Below are positions 40,123 through 50,188 of a stretch of DNA of 64,000 bases, piece after piece. How positions within the stretch are numbered: position 1 is the first letter of the stretch; the number at the start of each line of letters is the position of its first letter. The notes under the pieces are model-generated. The model saw only the letters and a list, made by a program, of their open reading frames with translations. It was not told the DNA's origin and searched no databases. The position numbers and the translations under genes are program-made. The stretch comes from Weissella koreensis KCTC 3621 (GTDB lineage Bacteria; Bacillota; Bacilli; Lactobacillales; Lactobacillaceae): assembly GCF_000277645.1 (NCBI RefSeq), contig NZ_AKGG01000011.1, positions 130,862 to 194,861 of the forward strand. The letters are read 5' to 3'.

Positions 40123-41102
40123 GGATTTAGCCTTCTATTTTGGCCGTTAACTGGGATCTCCTTTGCTAAATATTTAATTCTTTGCATAATTCGAGCAGCT
40201 TTAACTGGTTCAGCCCCATTCTTGGTCAATGTGAAGTGTTCTTCCTCTAATTGTTTCATAGAGAAGTTAGATGTAAAAAATGTTGCTAGTCCATTTTGCA
40301 TTCGATAATCAAGAACAACACTCAAAACATCATCTCGAATCCAACCACTTCCATCACTTTCAGCTCCAATGTCATCTAAAACTAGAATATCTACCAATTT
40401 CATATCTGACCGTACTGTCTTAGTGTCAATACTGTGATCACTTATTGCATCTTTCATATTGGTAGCCAAAGTTGGATAGTGCAACAATAATACATCAATA
40501 TCATCAAAAGACAGTTGATTAGCCATTGCTCCCATCAAATAAGTTTTACCTACCCCATATGGTCCTTGTAAATAAGCACCTTGATGAAATTCTTGAGGCC
40601 GATCAACATAATCTTCAATAAATTCCGAAACTGCTAAGACAGCGGCAGTCATTCCCGAATCCATTGACTTAAAATCATTCATTGTGGCCGATTTTAATTG
40701 TTTAGGCATACCAATTGCCATAATTTTACTAGCTGCTCGTAACTTTTCATGTTGTTTTTGCATTTTTTGACTTGCTCGATATTGAATCACCACACGTTTA
40801 TCAACAAATAACAACTCTGGATCATAACCAGGATGAACATCTGGTAAGCCATCTTGTTGTTTTTTATTTTGCAAATAATATTCATAGATGGTTGCTAAAT
40901 CGCGATTGAAAATTGCTTCGCTTAAATCCGGCTGATGCTCTTGAATAAAATTTTTAATTTCTGCATCTTCCAACATAATTTGCCTTATTTTTTCATATTC
41001 ATTTCTCATTTGAGGCCGCTTTTTTAAAATATCTTGGAATGATTTTCCAATATTTTGAGTTCCTCGATTATTTTGAAAATTAAATGGTTCTACATTTGGC
41101 AT
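40119..41102 (-). CDS. dnaI: Primosomal protein DnaI (helicase loader)
   Basis: A 327-residue AAA+ loader of the replicative helicase. An N-terminal helicase-binding domain precedes Walker A GPYGVGKTYL, Walker B ILVLDDIGAE and sensor FFTSNFS. I use ATG 41102 because GGAG lies five bases upstream; the frame opens two codons earlier at GTG. It lies two bases after dnaB. Confidence 0.94.
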   Translation of the reverse strand: MPNVEPFNFQNNRGTQNIGKSFQDILKKRPQMRNEYEKIRQIMLEDAEIKNFIQEHQPDLSEAIFNRDLATIYEYYLQNKKQQDGLPDVHPGYDPELLFVDKRVVIQYRASQKMQKQHEKLRAASKIMAIGMPKQLKSATMNDFKSMDSGMTAAVLAVSEFIEDYVDRPQEFHQGAYLQGPYGVGKTYLMGAMANQLSFDDIDVLLLHYPTLATNMKDAISDHSIDTKTVRSDMKLVDILVLDDIGAESDGSGWIRDDVLSVVLDYRMQNGLATFFTSNFSMKQLEEEHFTLTKNGAEPVKAARIMQRIKYLAKEIPVNGQNRRLNP

Positions 41103-41104
41103 TA

Positions 41105-42397
41105 TCACTCCTTTTTGATGGCACGCTTAGCTTCCATCTGGGCTAACATTTTATCTAGTTTAGCCTGATCGGCTGAGCTAACCTCCTGAATTGGTTGATT
41201 GTCCCAATCGGGTTTTGTTTCATGTTTCTGCTGTCCAGCTCGACTTGATGTACGATTCTGCTGACCTTGTTTAATTTTTTTCTCTCGTTGCTGAATATAC
41301 TTAATGGCCTCACTGGGCGTTTTAATGTTAGCCTGAGCCCAATCTGAATAAGTTGCCTCTAAGATTGCTTTCGGCAAAGTTTTGCGATCTTGTAAAACAC
41401 TCAGTGTATATAATTCTATATTTATAACCGGGTTAGGTAACCGTCCATATTTTATTAATTGCTCAATTGCATATTGTTCGCTTGCCGTTACGACACCCCC
41501 ACGTTGTTCGCGAATATTTTTTAAAAATTCTAATGGGCTCAACTGGTTAGCTTGATCAATTAGGATATTTCCTGTCTTGGGTTGTACATCAGTTACAGGT
41601 TGGATCGTAACTTCTTGTCGCTGCTGAAATTCTTGACGTAACTCATTTTCGATTCCTTTAATGTCAATTTGATGATCGTCAAGCATATGCCCTTGTATAA
41701 GTCGAATTAATTTTAAATCATCAATTGCATATAATTTTTTGAAAAGCATTAAATTATCTTTATTTTTCAATAAAGTCATCCGAGAAACTCCATACACCTT
41801 TAACATTTCAAACATTAAATCAAAATCAATAGTTGGCTGATCCTTTTGACGAGCTTCATCCCATGCTGTTGACCTTTTATTAATCGGCTTCAACGGTTCA
41901 ATCTGATCAAAATTATCCTCTCGAATAATATCAAATAATCCCTTTGACACATTATTTCCCTCAATTTCTGCTGAATCAGGTAATAAACTTGTTTTTAATA
42001 TCTCAAATTGATCATCACCTAAATAAGATGAAAGAAGTTTCACTAGCAATTTATCACTAAGAAAATTTTCAGCATCAATCGGTTGATTTATTTCATAAAC
42101 CCATTGTGATTCTAATGTTAATACTTGTTCGAAAGTCCGAATCAGCCCATAGCCTTCTAGCTTTTCACGTGCTTGAATCAAACGTGGACCAGATAGGTTC
42201 AATTGATTCAATAATTCAACGTGCGTGATGGTTACATCTTTATTTGATCTTTGAGGTTGATGCATCAAGGCCATATAAACTGTAAAGGCTTCAATCCCAA
42301 TTAATGGTAAGTATAAATTACTTAAACTGGTTAAATTTTTAAGGGTTAAATTTTCAATACCCACGACTTTAAATTTTTGATGAATATTAAAAGACAT
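41105..42397 (-). CDS. dnaB: Replication initiation and membrane attachment protein DnaB
   Basis: A 430-residue Firmicutes DnaB that helps load the helicase at oriC. The N-terminal winged-helix region (MSFNIHQKFKVVGIENLTL) and the C-terminal DnaD-like domain (about 300-375, with SPLEFLKNIREQRGG) fit the family. It is normally preceded by nrdR and coaE; here coaE is adjacent and nrdR is absent. Confidence 0.93.
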   Translation of the reverse strand: MSFNIHQKFKVVGIENLTLKNLTSLSNLYLPLIGIEAFTVYMALMHQPQRSNKDVTITHVELLNQLNLSGPRLIQAREKLEGYGLIRTFEQVLTLESQWVYEINQPIDAENFLSDKLLVKLLSSYLGDDQFEILKTSLLPDSAEIEGNNVSKGLFDIIREDNFDQIEPLKPINKRSTAWDEARQKDQPTIDFDLMFEMLKVYGVSRMTLLKNKDNLMLFKKLYAIDDLKLIRLIQGHMLDDHQIDIKGIENELRQEFQQRQEVTIQPVTDVQPKTGNILIDQANQLSPLEFLKNIREQRGGVVTASEQYAIEQLIKYGRLPNPVINIELYTLSVLQDRKTLPKAILEATYSDWAQANIKTPSEAIKYIQQREKKIKQGQQNRTSSRAGQQKHETKPDWDNQPIQEVSSADQAKLDKMLAQMEAKRAIKKE

Positions 42398-42419
42398 TAG
42401 TCCCCCACTTTCATAATTT

Positions 42420-43010
42420 TTAATTCTTCAATTCACTGATAATATGATCAACTTTAGCATGCATTCGATCTAACCGATCATTTTCAACAACATAATCAGC
42501 CATCTGCACTTTTTGGTCTAATGGCATTTGTGCCTTAATACGCTGACGAGCTTCTAGTAAAGTTAGATGATTTCGCTTCATCAACCGTATTTGTTGCTCT
42601 TCAGGTTCAACCGTAACCACAATAGTTTTATCTACTCCTGCTGCATTGTTAGTTTCAAACAATAAAGGAATTTCCAAAAACACAAGTTCATGCCCATCAT
42701 TAAATAGTTTTTGTGCCTGTTGAATCAAAATTTGATTGATTTTTGGATGCATAATTGCATTCAATTGATCTATTTTTTGTGTATCACCAAAAACAACACT
42801 CCCCAACAATTGTCGATTGAGTGACCCGTCTTGGTTTATGATTTGAGGACCAAATTGCAACTCCAGCGCATGTAACGTAGATGAACCAGGTTCAACAATT
42901 TCACGACTAATAACATCTGCATCTAAGACTGGATACCCTTTTTCACGAATATAATTTGCAACACTCGATTTACCGGTTGCAATCCCTCCAGTAATTCCAA
43001 TTTCAAGCAT
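42420..43010 (-). CDS. coaE: Dephospho-CoA kinase
   Basis: The last step of CoA synthesis. From MLEIGITGG the protein has 196 residues with P-loop GGIATGKSSV, the DADVISREIVEPGS substrate motif and a LID region (MKRNHLTLLEARQRI). The frame opens 19 codons earlier inside mutM, but GAGG sits eight bases before ATG 43010. It follows mutM by 13 bases. Confidence 0.95.
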   Translation of the reverse strand: MLEIGITGGIATGKSSVANYIREKGYPVLDADVISREIVEPGSSTLHALELQFGPQIINQDGSLNRQLLGSVVFGDTQKIDQLNAIMHPKINQILIQQAQKLFNDGHELVFLEIPLLFETNNAAGVDKTIVVTVEPEEQQIRLMKRNHLTLLEARQRIKAQMPLDQKVQMADYVVENDRLDRMHAKVDHIISELKN

Positions 43011-43023
43011 GTTTAAATCCTCT

Positions 43024-43851
43024 TTAATCGTGCAACACTTGGCAATGTGGGCAATAAGTAGTTCCACGTTGTGCTACCTTAGTTTTAACAAGAATCGTTC
43101 CACATCGATAACAAGGTTCTCCTACTCGACCATAAACCTTCAATTGATTTTGAAAGGTCCCGGCCTCACCAAAAGCAGTGGTAAATGAATGAACTGTTGT
43201 TCCATGATTTTTAGTGGCCAAAGCTAATTCATCAATAATAGCTTTGCGTAAATGGGTCAGATGTTCTAAATCAATAGTATTTGCTGGTTGTAATGGGTGA
43301 ATTTTTGCCATCCATAATGTTTCATCAACATAAATATTACCTAACCCAGCGATATGACTTTGATCCAATAGAAATGGTTTAATAGCACCTTTCCTTTGAA
43401 ACTCTTTTTGCATGTACTCTAAAGTCAAATCATCTTCAGTTGGCTCAGGTCCAATTTTAGCCAACCCGGCCACCTGCATTGTATTAGGTGTATCGACTAA
43501 ATTCATCCGTCCAAATTTACGAGTATCCCGATAAAAAAGATCGATCTCATCATCCAGATGGAAGGTGATCAAATCATGCTTTCCTGGCTCTGTCCCAGCG
43601 GGAACTGTATAATACGCCCCTTCCATGCGTAAATGCGACACTAACGTTTTATTTCCACTCAATCTGAATAACAAATATTTTCCACGGCGATCTATTTTTT
43701 CTATCTTACGATCAGCCATTTCTGCATCAAATTCCGCTTCTGACATACCGACAATTTTTTCCCAACGTACTTCAACTTTTAAAATTGTCCGACCTTGAAC
43801 AAGATTTGTTAATCCTCGTCGAACTGTTTCTACTTCTGGTAGCTCTGGCAT
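43024..43851 (-). CDS. mutM: Formamidopyrimidine-DNA glycosylase
   Basis: Removes oxidised guanine from DNA. From MPELPEVETVRRG (catalytic Pro after Met removal, Glu next) the protein has 275 residues; a helix-two-turn-helix region with GLGNIYVDE and a C-terminal zinc finger (CYRCGTILVK ... CPHCQ) are visible. The frame begins 14 codons earlier but the family start and AGGAGA six bases before 43851 decide. It is followed by coaE, dnaB, dnaI. Confidence 0.96.
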   Translation of the reverse strand: MPELPEVETVRRGLTNLVQGRTILKVEVRWEKIVGMSEAEFDAEMADRKIEKIDRRGKYLLFRLSGNKTLVSHLRMEGAYYTVPAGTEPGKHDLITFHLDDEIDLFYRDTRKFGRMNLVDTPNTMQVAGLAKIGPEPTEDDLTLEYMQKEFQRKGAIKPFLLDQSHIAGLGNIYVDETLWMAKIHPLQPANTIDLEHLTHLRKAIIDELALATKNHGTTVHSFTTAFGEAGTFQNQLKVYGRVGEPCYRCGTILVKTKVAQRGTTYCPHCQVLHD

Positions 43852-44121
43852 ATAGTCTCCTAACCGTTGATATAACAACACTTTAACGTACAACCACTAA
43901 CTGAGGCGCTAATTTTTTTATTTTATATCTTTTTTCTTTGTGAAATCAAATAATTCAATGTCAATTATTACTTCCCTATTGTACCAAATAATTGAAGAAT
44001 TTATTAATATCAGTTATGCGTTGTCTCACACTGAAATTAAATTTAAAGAAAGCTATCATTTAATGTTTCATCATCGCCTGCAAAAAACGTCTTACAAATA
44101 AATTCATTTATAATTTAGTAC
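43852..44121. other. Intergenic stretch, no gene seen
   Basis: This AT-rich gap between mutM and the terminator of the epimerase gene shows no open frame with a ribosome binding site, no tRNA and no clear repeat. polA, which often precedes mutM, is not here. Confidence 0.6.
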
Positions 44122-44158
44122 AAAAAAACGTATTCCTTCCTTACTCTGGAATACGTAT
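44122..44158 (-). terminator. Terminator after the LacX-like gene
   Basis: ACGTATTCC and GGAATACGT pair around 11 bases; on the minus strand seven T follow. Confidence 0.88.
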
Positions 44159-44209
44159 TAAACATAATAACAATTAAAGCTCTTATTTTTTATACAAAAC
44201 ATCAATTCA

Positions 44210-45088
44210 TTAAAAAACTTGAATTGAATACTCACCAACATATTCATCATTTACATCTAACCGATTAATAACATATTTATCAACTAATTGCCCAGTTGTT
44301 TCCAATGTATCCGCAATTCCCCACCAAGGCTCGATGCAAATAAATGGTGCTTCAACATTCGATTTGGTCCAAATGCCTGCAAATTTAGCATTTTCAATAT
44401 TAACTTTAATACCATGTTTCTTATCAGTATCAATGATTTTGATTTCAACTGGACGTTCATCTAGTTCAAGAATTATTGCATCATTTTTGTAGTCTGAACG
44501 ATTTAATACCAATTCTTTTTTGGCATCAAACATAATGTCTTGGTGTAAATCTAAAAACGGTCCATTTAAAACTTTACGTTGATACAACTTAGCTGGCGTA
44601 ATTTGGATTTGATAGTCTTCAAATTTTTTGCCACCTGACAATGGAATATTGAAACCAGGGTGTCCTCCCAAGCCAAAATAAATCACTTGCTGATCAATAT
44701 TTTTAACTAAGTATTTAATTCCAATTTCACCAATTTCAGATAAGGTAAATATTACATCAAATTGAAATTTAAAAGGATATTGCCGGTGTGTCTCAATAGA
44801 ATCTTCTAATCGTAATTGAATCATCTTTGAATCAGCATTAATTATCTTAAAAACTAGATCACGAGCAAATCCATGTTGCGTCATATCATATATTTGGCCT
44901 TCAAATTGATATGTATCGTTTTGTAAGCGTCCAACAATGGGGAAAAGATGAGGTGCATGTCTTCCCCAAATTTCAGGATTAGCTTGCCAAAGATACTCTG
45001 TCTCATTATTTTTCAAATAAATACTATTTAATTCCGCCCCCTGTTCATTTACAGCTACTCGGACTTTTTCATTTTCTAAATATAGCAT
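44210..45088 (-). CDS. Aldose 1-epimerase family protein, LacX-like
   Basis: A 292-residue galactose-mutarotase-like protein, with MTQHGFARDLVF (His as catalytic acid), GLGGHPGFNIPLSGG and FICIEPWWGIAD. The LacX group accepts aldoses or phosphosugars; the substrate is not known here. It is a single-gene unit with its own terminator and a good cre site upstream, so carbon catabolite control is likely. Confidence 0.9.
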   Translation of the reverse strand: MLYLENEKVRVAVNEQGAELNSIYLKNNETEYLWQANPEIWGRHAPHLFPIVGRLQNDTYQFEGQIYDMTQHGFARDLVFKIINADSKMIQLRLEDSIETHRQYPFKFQFDVIFTLSEIGEIGIKYLVKNIDQQVIYFGLGGHPGFNIPLSGGKKFEDYQIQITPAKLYQRKVLNGPFLDLHQDIMFDAKKELVLNRSDYKNDAIILELDERPVEIKIIDTDKKHGIKVNIENAKFAGIWTKSNVEAPFICIEPWWGIADTLETTGQLVDKYVINRLDVNDEYVGEYSIQVF

Positions 45089-45106
45089 GCTATCCCCCGT
45101 GAATTG

Positions 45107-45122
45107 TATAAAGCGCTTTCAA
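45107..45122 (-). promoter_or_regulatory. cre site before the LacX-like gene
   Basis: On the minus strand TTGAAAGCGCTTTATA, with core AAAGCGCTTT, agrees with the CcpA consensus except near its end. It lies about 20 bases before the start codon. Confidence 0.7.
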
Positions 45123-45174
45123 TAATTTTATTTTAACAAAGTTTAATCTATTTTCAAAATATAATTTAGATAAT

Positions 45175-45207
45175 AAAAGGCTGAGATTATAACAATCTCA
45201 GCCAAAA
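45175..45207 (-). terminator. Terminator after topA
   Basis: GGCTGAGATT and AATCTCAGCC are perfect arms around five bases, followed on the minus strand by TTTTATTA. Confidence 0.88.
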
Positions 45208-45245
45208 ATTCAAAATGATCATTCAACTGCGCTTATCAAGCTTTA

Positions 45246-47387
45246 TTACTTTTTAGCAGCTTTCTTTTTAGTTGCTTTTTTCGTGGCTGGTTTCTTACTT
45301 TTAGTGGTCTTAGATTTTTTATTATCTTCACCATCTTTAGGTGTAGTTCCATCAGCTAATGTCTTTTCAGTTGGCTTATCCCATGAGATAAACTCACAAT
45401 CAGGATAACGTGAGCAACCATAGAAAGTCCGACCGCGTTTTGTCTTTCGTTCAATAATTTGACCTTGATGACACTTAGGGCAAACTAAGCCAATTTCTTT
45501 TACAATTGTTTTAGTATTCCGACAATCAGGAAAACGTGAGCAAGCAAAGAATTTACCATATCGTCCAAGGCGTTCCAACATAGGAGCCCCACAAATTTCA
45601 CAGTTTTCACCGGCTAACTTATCTTTGACAACAATTTTTTCCATTTCTGATTCAGCTATATCTAGCTCACCTTTAAATGGTTTATAAAATTCATCAACTA
45701 CTTTAACCCAATCTTCATTCCCAGTTTCAACATTATCTAGTTCACCTTCAATTTGGGCAGTAAATTTTAGATCAGCTACATCAGGGAAATAATCTCGAAC
45801 GGCGTCTTGAACCATTTTACCAATTTCAGTTGGAATAAATTTCTTTGCGTCCATTTTGACATATGCTCGTGATTTCAAAGTTTCAATCGTAGCAGCATAA
45901 GTTGATGGCCGTCCAACACCAGCTTCTTCCAAAGCTTTAACCAACGCAGCTTCAGTATAACGTGGCTTGGGCTGAGTAAACTTTTGTTCAGGATTAATTT
46001 TATCCAGCTTAACATTACCACCCTCTACCATTTCAGGTAGAACATTATCTTTAGCTTTAGCAGCTGGGTAAGCTTTTGTATAACCAGCAAATTTAGTCGT
46101 AGCTCCATTAGCTCTGAACATAACCCCATTTTGTGTCAAAGTAACTCGGACCCGATCAATAACTTCTGATGTCATTTGAGAGGCCACAAATCGTGACCAA
46201 ATCAATTGATAAAGTTTAAATTGGTCATTAGTTAACTTGTCCTTAATTGATTTAGGTGTTCGGAAAACTGAAGTAGGTCGAACCGCCTCATGAGCATCCT
46301 GTGCCCCTTCTTGCAATTTACCTTGTACTGGTTTAGTTGCAGCATATTCATCACCGTATTCTTCATGAATAAATTTAGATGCATCATTTTTTGCAATGGA
46401 TGATATTCGTGTGGAATCGGTACGCATATAGGTAATTAACCCAACTGAACCTTCTTTACCACCCAGATTAATCCCTTCATATAATTGTTGCGCTGTAGAC
46501 ATCGTACGCCGAGTTTGAAAACTCAATTGCGTGTTAGCTGCCTGTTGCAAAGTTGAAGTTGTAAAAGCTGGACTGGGATTGTTTTTTCCTTCGCTCTTAA
46601 CGACTTCACTTATATCAAATTCTTGATTTTGATCGATTCGTTTCAAAATTGATTGAACCATTTCATTGTCTGGGATTCGCTTAACCTTTTGACCATCTAC
46701 CCCATAAAATCCAGCTTTAAATTTCTTATTAGATTTTTTGAATTCAGCTGGTAATTCCCAGTATTCTTCAGGCTGAAAGGCTTGAATATCATTCTCACGA
46801 TCAATAATTAAACCCAATGCTCCAGATTGAACCCGACCAGCACTCAGTCCTTTTTTAATTTTCTTCCATAGAAGAGGCGAGATTGAGTAGCCAACCAAAC
46901 GGTCTAAAATTCGGCGTGCCTGTTGAGCATTAACCAAATTCATATCCAATTGGCGTGGGCGTTTAAAGGCATCTTTAACTGCATCTTTAGTAATTTCATT
47001 AAAGACCACTCGATTTTCTTCAGAACTAGTATCAAGATCTAAAATATGCGCCAAATGCCAGGCAATTGATTCTCCTTCACGATCCGGGTCAGATGCTAAA
47101 TAAACATGTTTAGCTGCTTTAGCTTCTTTTTTCAAGTTTTTTATGACATCCCCCTTTCCACGAATATTTATATATTTAGGGTTATAGTCATTTTCAGTAT
47201 CAACTCCCATTTGTGACTTTGGTAAATCACGAATATGTCCGATACTGGCAACTACTTTATATCCAGATCCTAAGTATTTTTCAATAGTTTTGGCTTTTGA
47301 TGGTGATTCAACAATTACTAAATTTTTCTTTCGTTTAGCGGTGGTACGCTTTTTAGTTTTTGGTTTATCTTTTGTCGTTGTTGGCAC
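45246..47387 (-). CDS. topA: DNA topoisomerase I
   Basis: Relaxes negative supercoils. The 713-residue protein has the TOPRIM domain ([24 protein letters not shown]), the active-site Tyr in [12 protein letters not shown], two C-terminal zinc ribbons (CEICGAPM...CSRFPDC and CPKCHQGQ...CSRYPDC), and a Lys-rich tail of about 40 residues. The N-terminus also has a short basic extension. topA usually lies right after dprA in lactobacilli; here it is 17 kb away. Confidence 0.97.
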   Translation of the reverse strand: MPTTTKDKPKTKKRTTAKRKKNLVIVESPSKAKTIEKYLGSGYKVVASIGHIRDLPKSQMGVDTENDYNPKYINIRGKGDVIKNLKKEAKAAKHVYLASDPDREGESIAWHLAHILDLDTSSEENRVVFNEITKDAVKDAFKRPRQLDMNLVNAQQARRILDRLVGYSISPLLWKKIKKGLSAGRVQSGALGLIIDRENDIQAFQPEEYWELPAEFKKSNKKFKAGFYGVDGQKVKRIPDNEMVQSILKRIDQNQEFDISEVVKSEGKNNPSPAFTTSTLQQAANTQLSFQTRRTMSTAQQLYEGINLGGKEGSVGLITYMRTDSTRISSIAKNDASKFIHEEYGDEYAATKPVQGKLQEGAQDAHEAVRPTSVFRTPKSIKDKLTNDQFKLYQLIWSRFVASQMTSEVIDRVRVTLTQNGVMFRANGATTKFAGYTKAYPAAKAKDNVLPEMVEGGNVKLDKINPEQKFTQPKPRYTEAALVKALEEAGVGRPSTYAATIETLKSRAYVKMDAKKFIPTEIGKMVQDAVRDYFPDVADLKFTAQIEGELDNVETGNEDWVKVVDEFYKPFKGELDIAESEMEKIVVKDKLAGENCEICGAPMLERLGRYGKFFACSRFPDCRNTKTIVKEIGLVCPKCHQGQIIERKTKRGRTFYGCSRYPDCEFISWDKPTEKTLADGTTPKDGEDNKKSKTTKSKKPATKKATKKKAAKK

Positions 47388-47678
47388 GTACTCATCCCCT
47401 TTTCTTTAATATTTTTATTCTTTATGTTTGCTTACTATAATATAAAAAATAAAAAATTACCATACTATTGTAAATAAATCATTTTTTTCAACATTTGCTA
47501 ATGTTATGCCAATTATGAATTTTTTTAAAGTAACATATTATCCCATTAACTTAATTTACCATACTTAAATCATAAATTCAGTTTAAATTTCACCCTTTTA
47601 AATCTATACTTTATTAATGAAACTTTTGAAACAATATATTGCTTATTTTATACAAAAGTATTCATTTAACATCTTATA
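47388..47678. other. AT-rich intergenic stretch, no gene seen
   Basis: Between topA and the trmB terminator there is no supported gene, RNA or repeat. It must contain the topA promoter; no consensus pair stands out. Confidence 0.6.
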
Positions 47679-47716
47679 TAAAAAGCTTGAAACATAAAAT
47701 GCTTCAAGCTTTTTTA
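47679..47716 (-). terminator. Terminator after trmB
   Basis: AAAAAGCTTGAA and TTCAAGCTTTTT form a perfect stem around about 11 bases, with T runs on both sides. Confidence 0.85.
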
Positions 47717-47719
47717 AGG

Positions 47720-48382
47720 TTATTCAAAATGACCTAAAAATTGATAAATTGGGAAACCGGCACTTGAAAACTTCTCTTCATATTCAGTTTCTATATTATC
47801 TTCCATCTTTTCAGTGTCTTCATGTAAATTCAAAGAAATTCCCTTTGGATCAAATTTAATACCAAAATTAGCAAAACTATATAGTGAATACTCAAAAAGT
47901 CCTCGATTGTCAGTTTTAAATGCAAGATCTCCACCAGCTGGTAAAATTGACTTATACCCAGCTAAAAATGATTTATACGTTAATCGACGGGTTTCATGTT
48001 TATTTTTGGGCCATGGATCTGAAAAGTTTAAATAAACTTTACTTACTTCACCCTTTGAGAAATAGGTTTCAACTCCTGCACCATCACCATATATAAATTT
48101 AAGATTAGGAAGTTCAGCTTCATCTTCATCGGCTTTTCGTGCTGCAACAGCAATTGCTGATTCTTGAATTTCCATCCCAATAAAATTAATATCGGGATAT
48201 TTTTTAGCCATTCCAATAATGAATTGACCTTTCCCAGTTCCAACTTCAATATGAATTGGGGCTTCTTGAGCAAAAATATTCATCCAATTTCCTTGAAGTC
48301 CGGTTGCTCGATCTTGTGTAATAACTAATTCATCATGATTAGTTAACCAAGTATCAGCCCATTTTTTATTTCTTAATCTCAT
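47720..48382 (-). CDS. trmB: tRNA (guanine-N7) methyltransferase TrmB
   Basis: Methylates G46 of tRNA. From MRLRNKKWADTWL the protein has 220 residues with the SAM motif HIEVGTGKGQFI, FIGMEIQESA, the NFSDPWPKNKHETRRL signature and a normal C-terminus. The frame begins 35 codons earlier without similarity; AAGGAAG six bases before 48382 supports the chosen start. Confidence 0.95.
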   Translation of the reverse strand: MRLRNKKWADTWLTNHDELVITQDRATGLQGNWMNIFAQEAPIHIEVGTGKGQFIIGMAKKYPDINFIGMEIQESAIAVAARKADEDEAELPNLKFIYGDGAGVETYFSKGEVSKVYLNFSDPWPKNKHETRRLTYKSFLAGYKSILPAGGDLAFKTDNRGLFEYSLYSFANFGIKFDPKGISLNLHEDTEKMEDNIETEYEEKFSSAGFPIYQFLGHFE

Positions 48383-48741
48383 TTTTCTTCCTTTTCCTGA
48401 ATTTAAAATTGAATCAACACGTAAATAACAATAATTGATTCTAATGAAAAATTCAACGTCCCAGATAAGATAAACTCTTACCAACATTAATTGCCATAGT
48501 TAAGCACTAATAAATCTAAATTGGCTAACTTTTAAGCTAAAACCAATTAAAACACAACATTGTCAATAATAACAAGATAATTACTAGATTGGTACCTAAA
48601 TTTATTATTGAACGATCTAGTGCTTTAAAAACATTCGATAATTTAAGTATAGTAATAAGTCTGAATATTATGCTGATTTAATTAACAACATGGTACAATA
48701 TTCGTATATTGAATTTTTTATTCTACGGAGGAAATCCTATC
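48383..48741 (+). promoter_or_regulatory. Divergent intergenic region with hit promoter
   Basis: This gap separates trmB and hit. Before hit, TGGTACAAT (about 48687-48695) is an extended -10; no good -35 is visible. GGAGG lies at 48727-48731. No gene was found in the rest. Confidence 0.5.
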
Positions 48742-49164
48742 ATGCCTGATATTTTTGATAAAATTATTGCTGGTGATGTTCCATCATTTAAAATTTATGA
48801 AGATGATGATGCCCTTGCCTTTTTAGATCTCTCTCAAATCACACCTGGACATACCCTTCTAATTCCGAAAAATGACGTTACTGATATCTTTGATTATGAT
48901 GATGAAACGGCCGCTAAAGTTCTTTCTAAGTTACCAATCATCGCCCGCGCCATTCGTGCTTCCAATCCTGATATTATCGGAATTAACATCTTTTCAAATA
49001 ACGGAACTGGAGCCGGTCAAGTTGTTCCCCATTCTCATTTCCATATTGTACCTCGATATAAAGATGATGACTTTAATATTACTGAATTTAGTAACGCTGA
49101 CCTTTATGATACTGATAAATATCAGACAATTGCAGATTCCATTATTGAAAAATTAGAGGATTAA
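48742..49164 (+). CDS. hit: HIT family nucleotide-binding protein
   Basis: A 140-residue histidine triad hydrolase of the HinT type, starting MPDIFDKIIAGDVPSFK and ending the active site with HSHFHIVPR (His-x-His-x-His). Such enzymes cleave adenosine phosphoramidates. The frame opens 11 codons upstream, but CGGAGG precedes ATG 48742. A small coiled-coil gene follows three bases later. Confidence 0.93.
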   Translation: MPDIFDKIIAGDVPSFKIYEDDDALAFLDLSQITPGHTLLIPKNDVTDIFDYDDETAAKVLSKLPIIARAIRASNPDIIGINIFSNNGTGAGQVVPHSHFHIVPRYKDDDFNITEFSNADLYDTDKYQTIADSIIEKLED

Positions 49165-49167
49165 TTT

Positions 49168-49416
49168 ATGCCTATTAACAATTTTTCAAGCCGCTTAAAA
49201 AAAGAATTTAATAGTTGGAAAGTCCTTTTTAATCAAGCCAAGGACGCTAATCACCACTTTCAAAAGGCTCAAGCGGATTTGAAACATGAAATTCCAAAAG
49301 CAGAAGAAACGATTGTTGACTTACAACATAAACTTGATTTATACCAAGAAAAAAATTCTTTTAAAATTAATCGCATTAAAAACACTTCCGAAAAAATAAA
49401 TCGCAAATTAAAGTAA
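49168..49416 (+). CDS. Small coiled-coil protein after hit
   Basis: An 82-residue charged protein, almost wholly helical by composition (Lys, Glu, Gln, Asn and Leu at heptad-like spacing across about 20-70), without membrane segment or known motif. It follows hit by three bases and ends before a terminator, so it is cotranscribed. Similar small proteins occur behind hit in lactobacilli; function unknown. Confidence 0.75.
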   Translation: MPINNFSSRLKKEFNSWKVLFNQAKDANHHFQKAQADLKHEIPKAEETIVDLQHKLDLYQEKNSFKINRIKNTSEKINRKLK

Positions 49417-49422
49417 GAATTG

Positions 49423-49461
49423 GAAACCTAAGTTACTTTTATAAAGTAACCTCGGTTTTTA
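49423..49461 (+). terminator. Terminator of the hit operon
   Basis: GTTACTTT and AAAGTAAC with flanking AACC/GGTT form a hairpin followed by TTTTTATT. Confidence 0.88.
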
Positions 49462-49575
49462 TTCTTTATCAAAGATAACAATGTTTTTACGTATTCAATT
49501 TTATATAATTAATGATATTAATAGTTTCTATTAATAATATTATTTTAGAAGCAATACATTCAAAAGGAGAAATAC

Positions 49576-49935
49576 ATGATTTTATTCTTGACCACTATTA
49601 TTGCATTAGAACATCTTATTTTTATGCTTATTGAAATATTTGCTAAGCCTGAATTACAATCTAAATCGTTTGATTTGCCAACATCATTCTTAGAAAATCC
49701 CTACGCTAAAAGTGCTTTGGGAAATCAAGGAATTTACAATGGAATGTTAGCAGTAACCATTATTCTATCTAATTTTCTAATCCCATACCCTCAACTAAAA
49801 ACCATCTTAATTTTGTTAATGTTTTATATTTCAGTTGTTGGGATCTATGGTTCACTTACCGTGACGAAAAAAATATTCTTTATTCAATCCTTACCAGCGA
49901 TGATCACAATGCTTCTTATCTTTATTACTAAATAA
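49576..49935 (+). CDS. DUF1304 family membrane protein
   Basis: A 119-residue protein with four hydrophobic helices. FLTTIIALEHLIFMLIE, NQGIYNGMLA and IYGSLTV are the marks of DUF1304. Function is unknown. AAAGGAGAAAT precedes the ATG. It seems a single-gene unit. Confidence 0.85.
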   Translation: MILFLTTIIALEHLIFMLIEIFAKPELQSKSFDLPTSFLENPYAKSALGNQGIYNGMLAVTIILSNFLIPYPQLKTILILLMFYISVVGIYGSLTVTKKIFFIQSLPAMITMLLIFITK

Positions 49936-50188
49936 GTAATAAATTAATCGCAAAATTGATAATTTACTGTTTATTACCTATCTTTATGATGCATCCAAAG
50001 ATTATTTTATCCTAGCCTTAATTATTAACTGATATCAATATATAAAAATAATATGGTATAAAACATTTTTATTTAGAATGGGCATAAAAATTAATATGTT
50101 AGATATATTGATTAGTCAAAGTGTAATTGTTAAAATTAAATTAGTTAATTATGTGCTTTATATAATCAAACAAACATGGAGGTTTTTA

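Noticed and set aside
42398..43067. CoaE starting inside mutM
   Set aside because: The upstream 19 codons show no similarity; the P-loop start MLEIGITGG has its own GAGG site.
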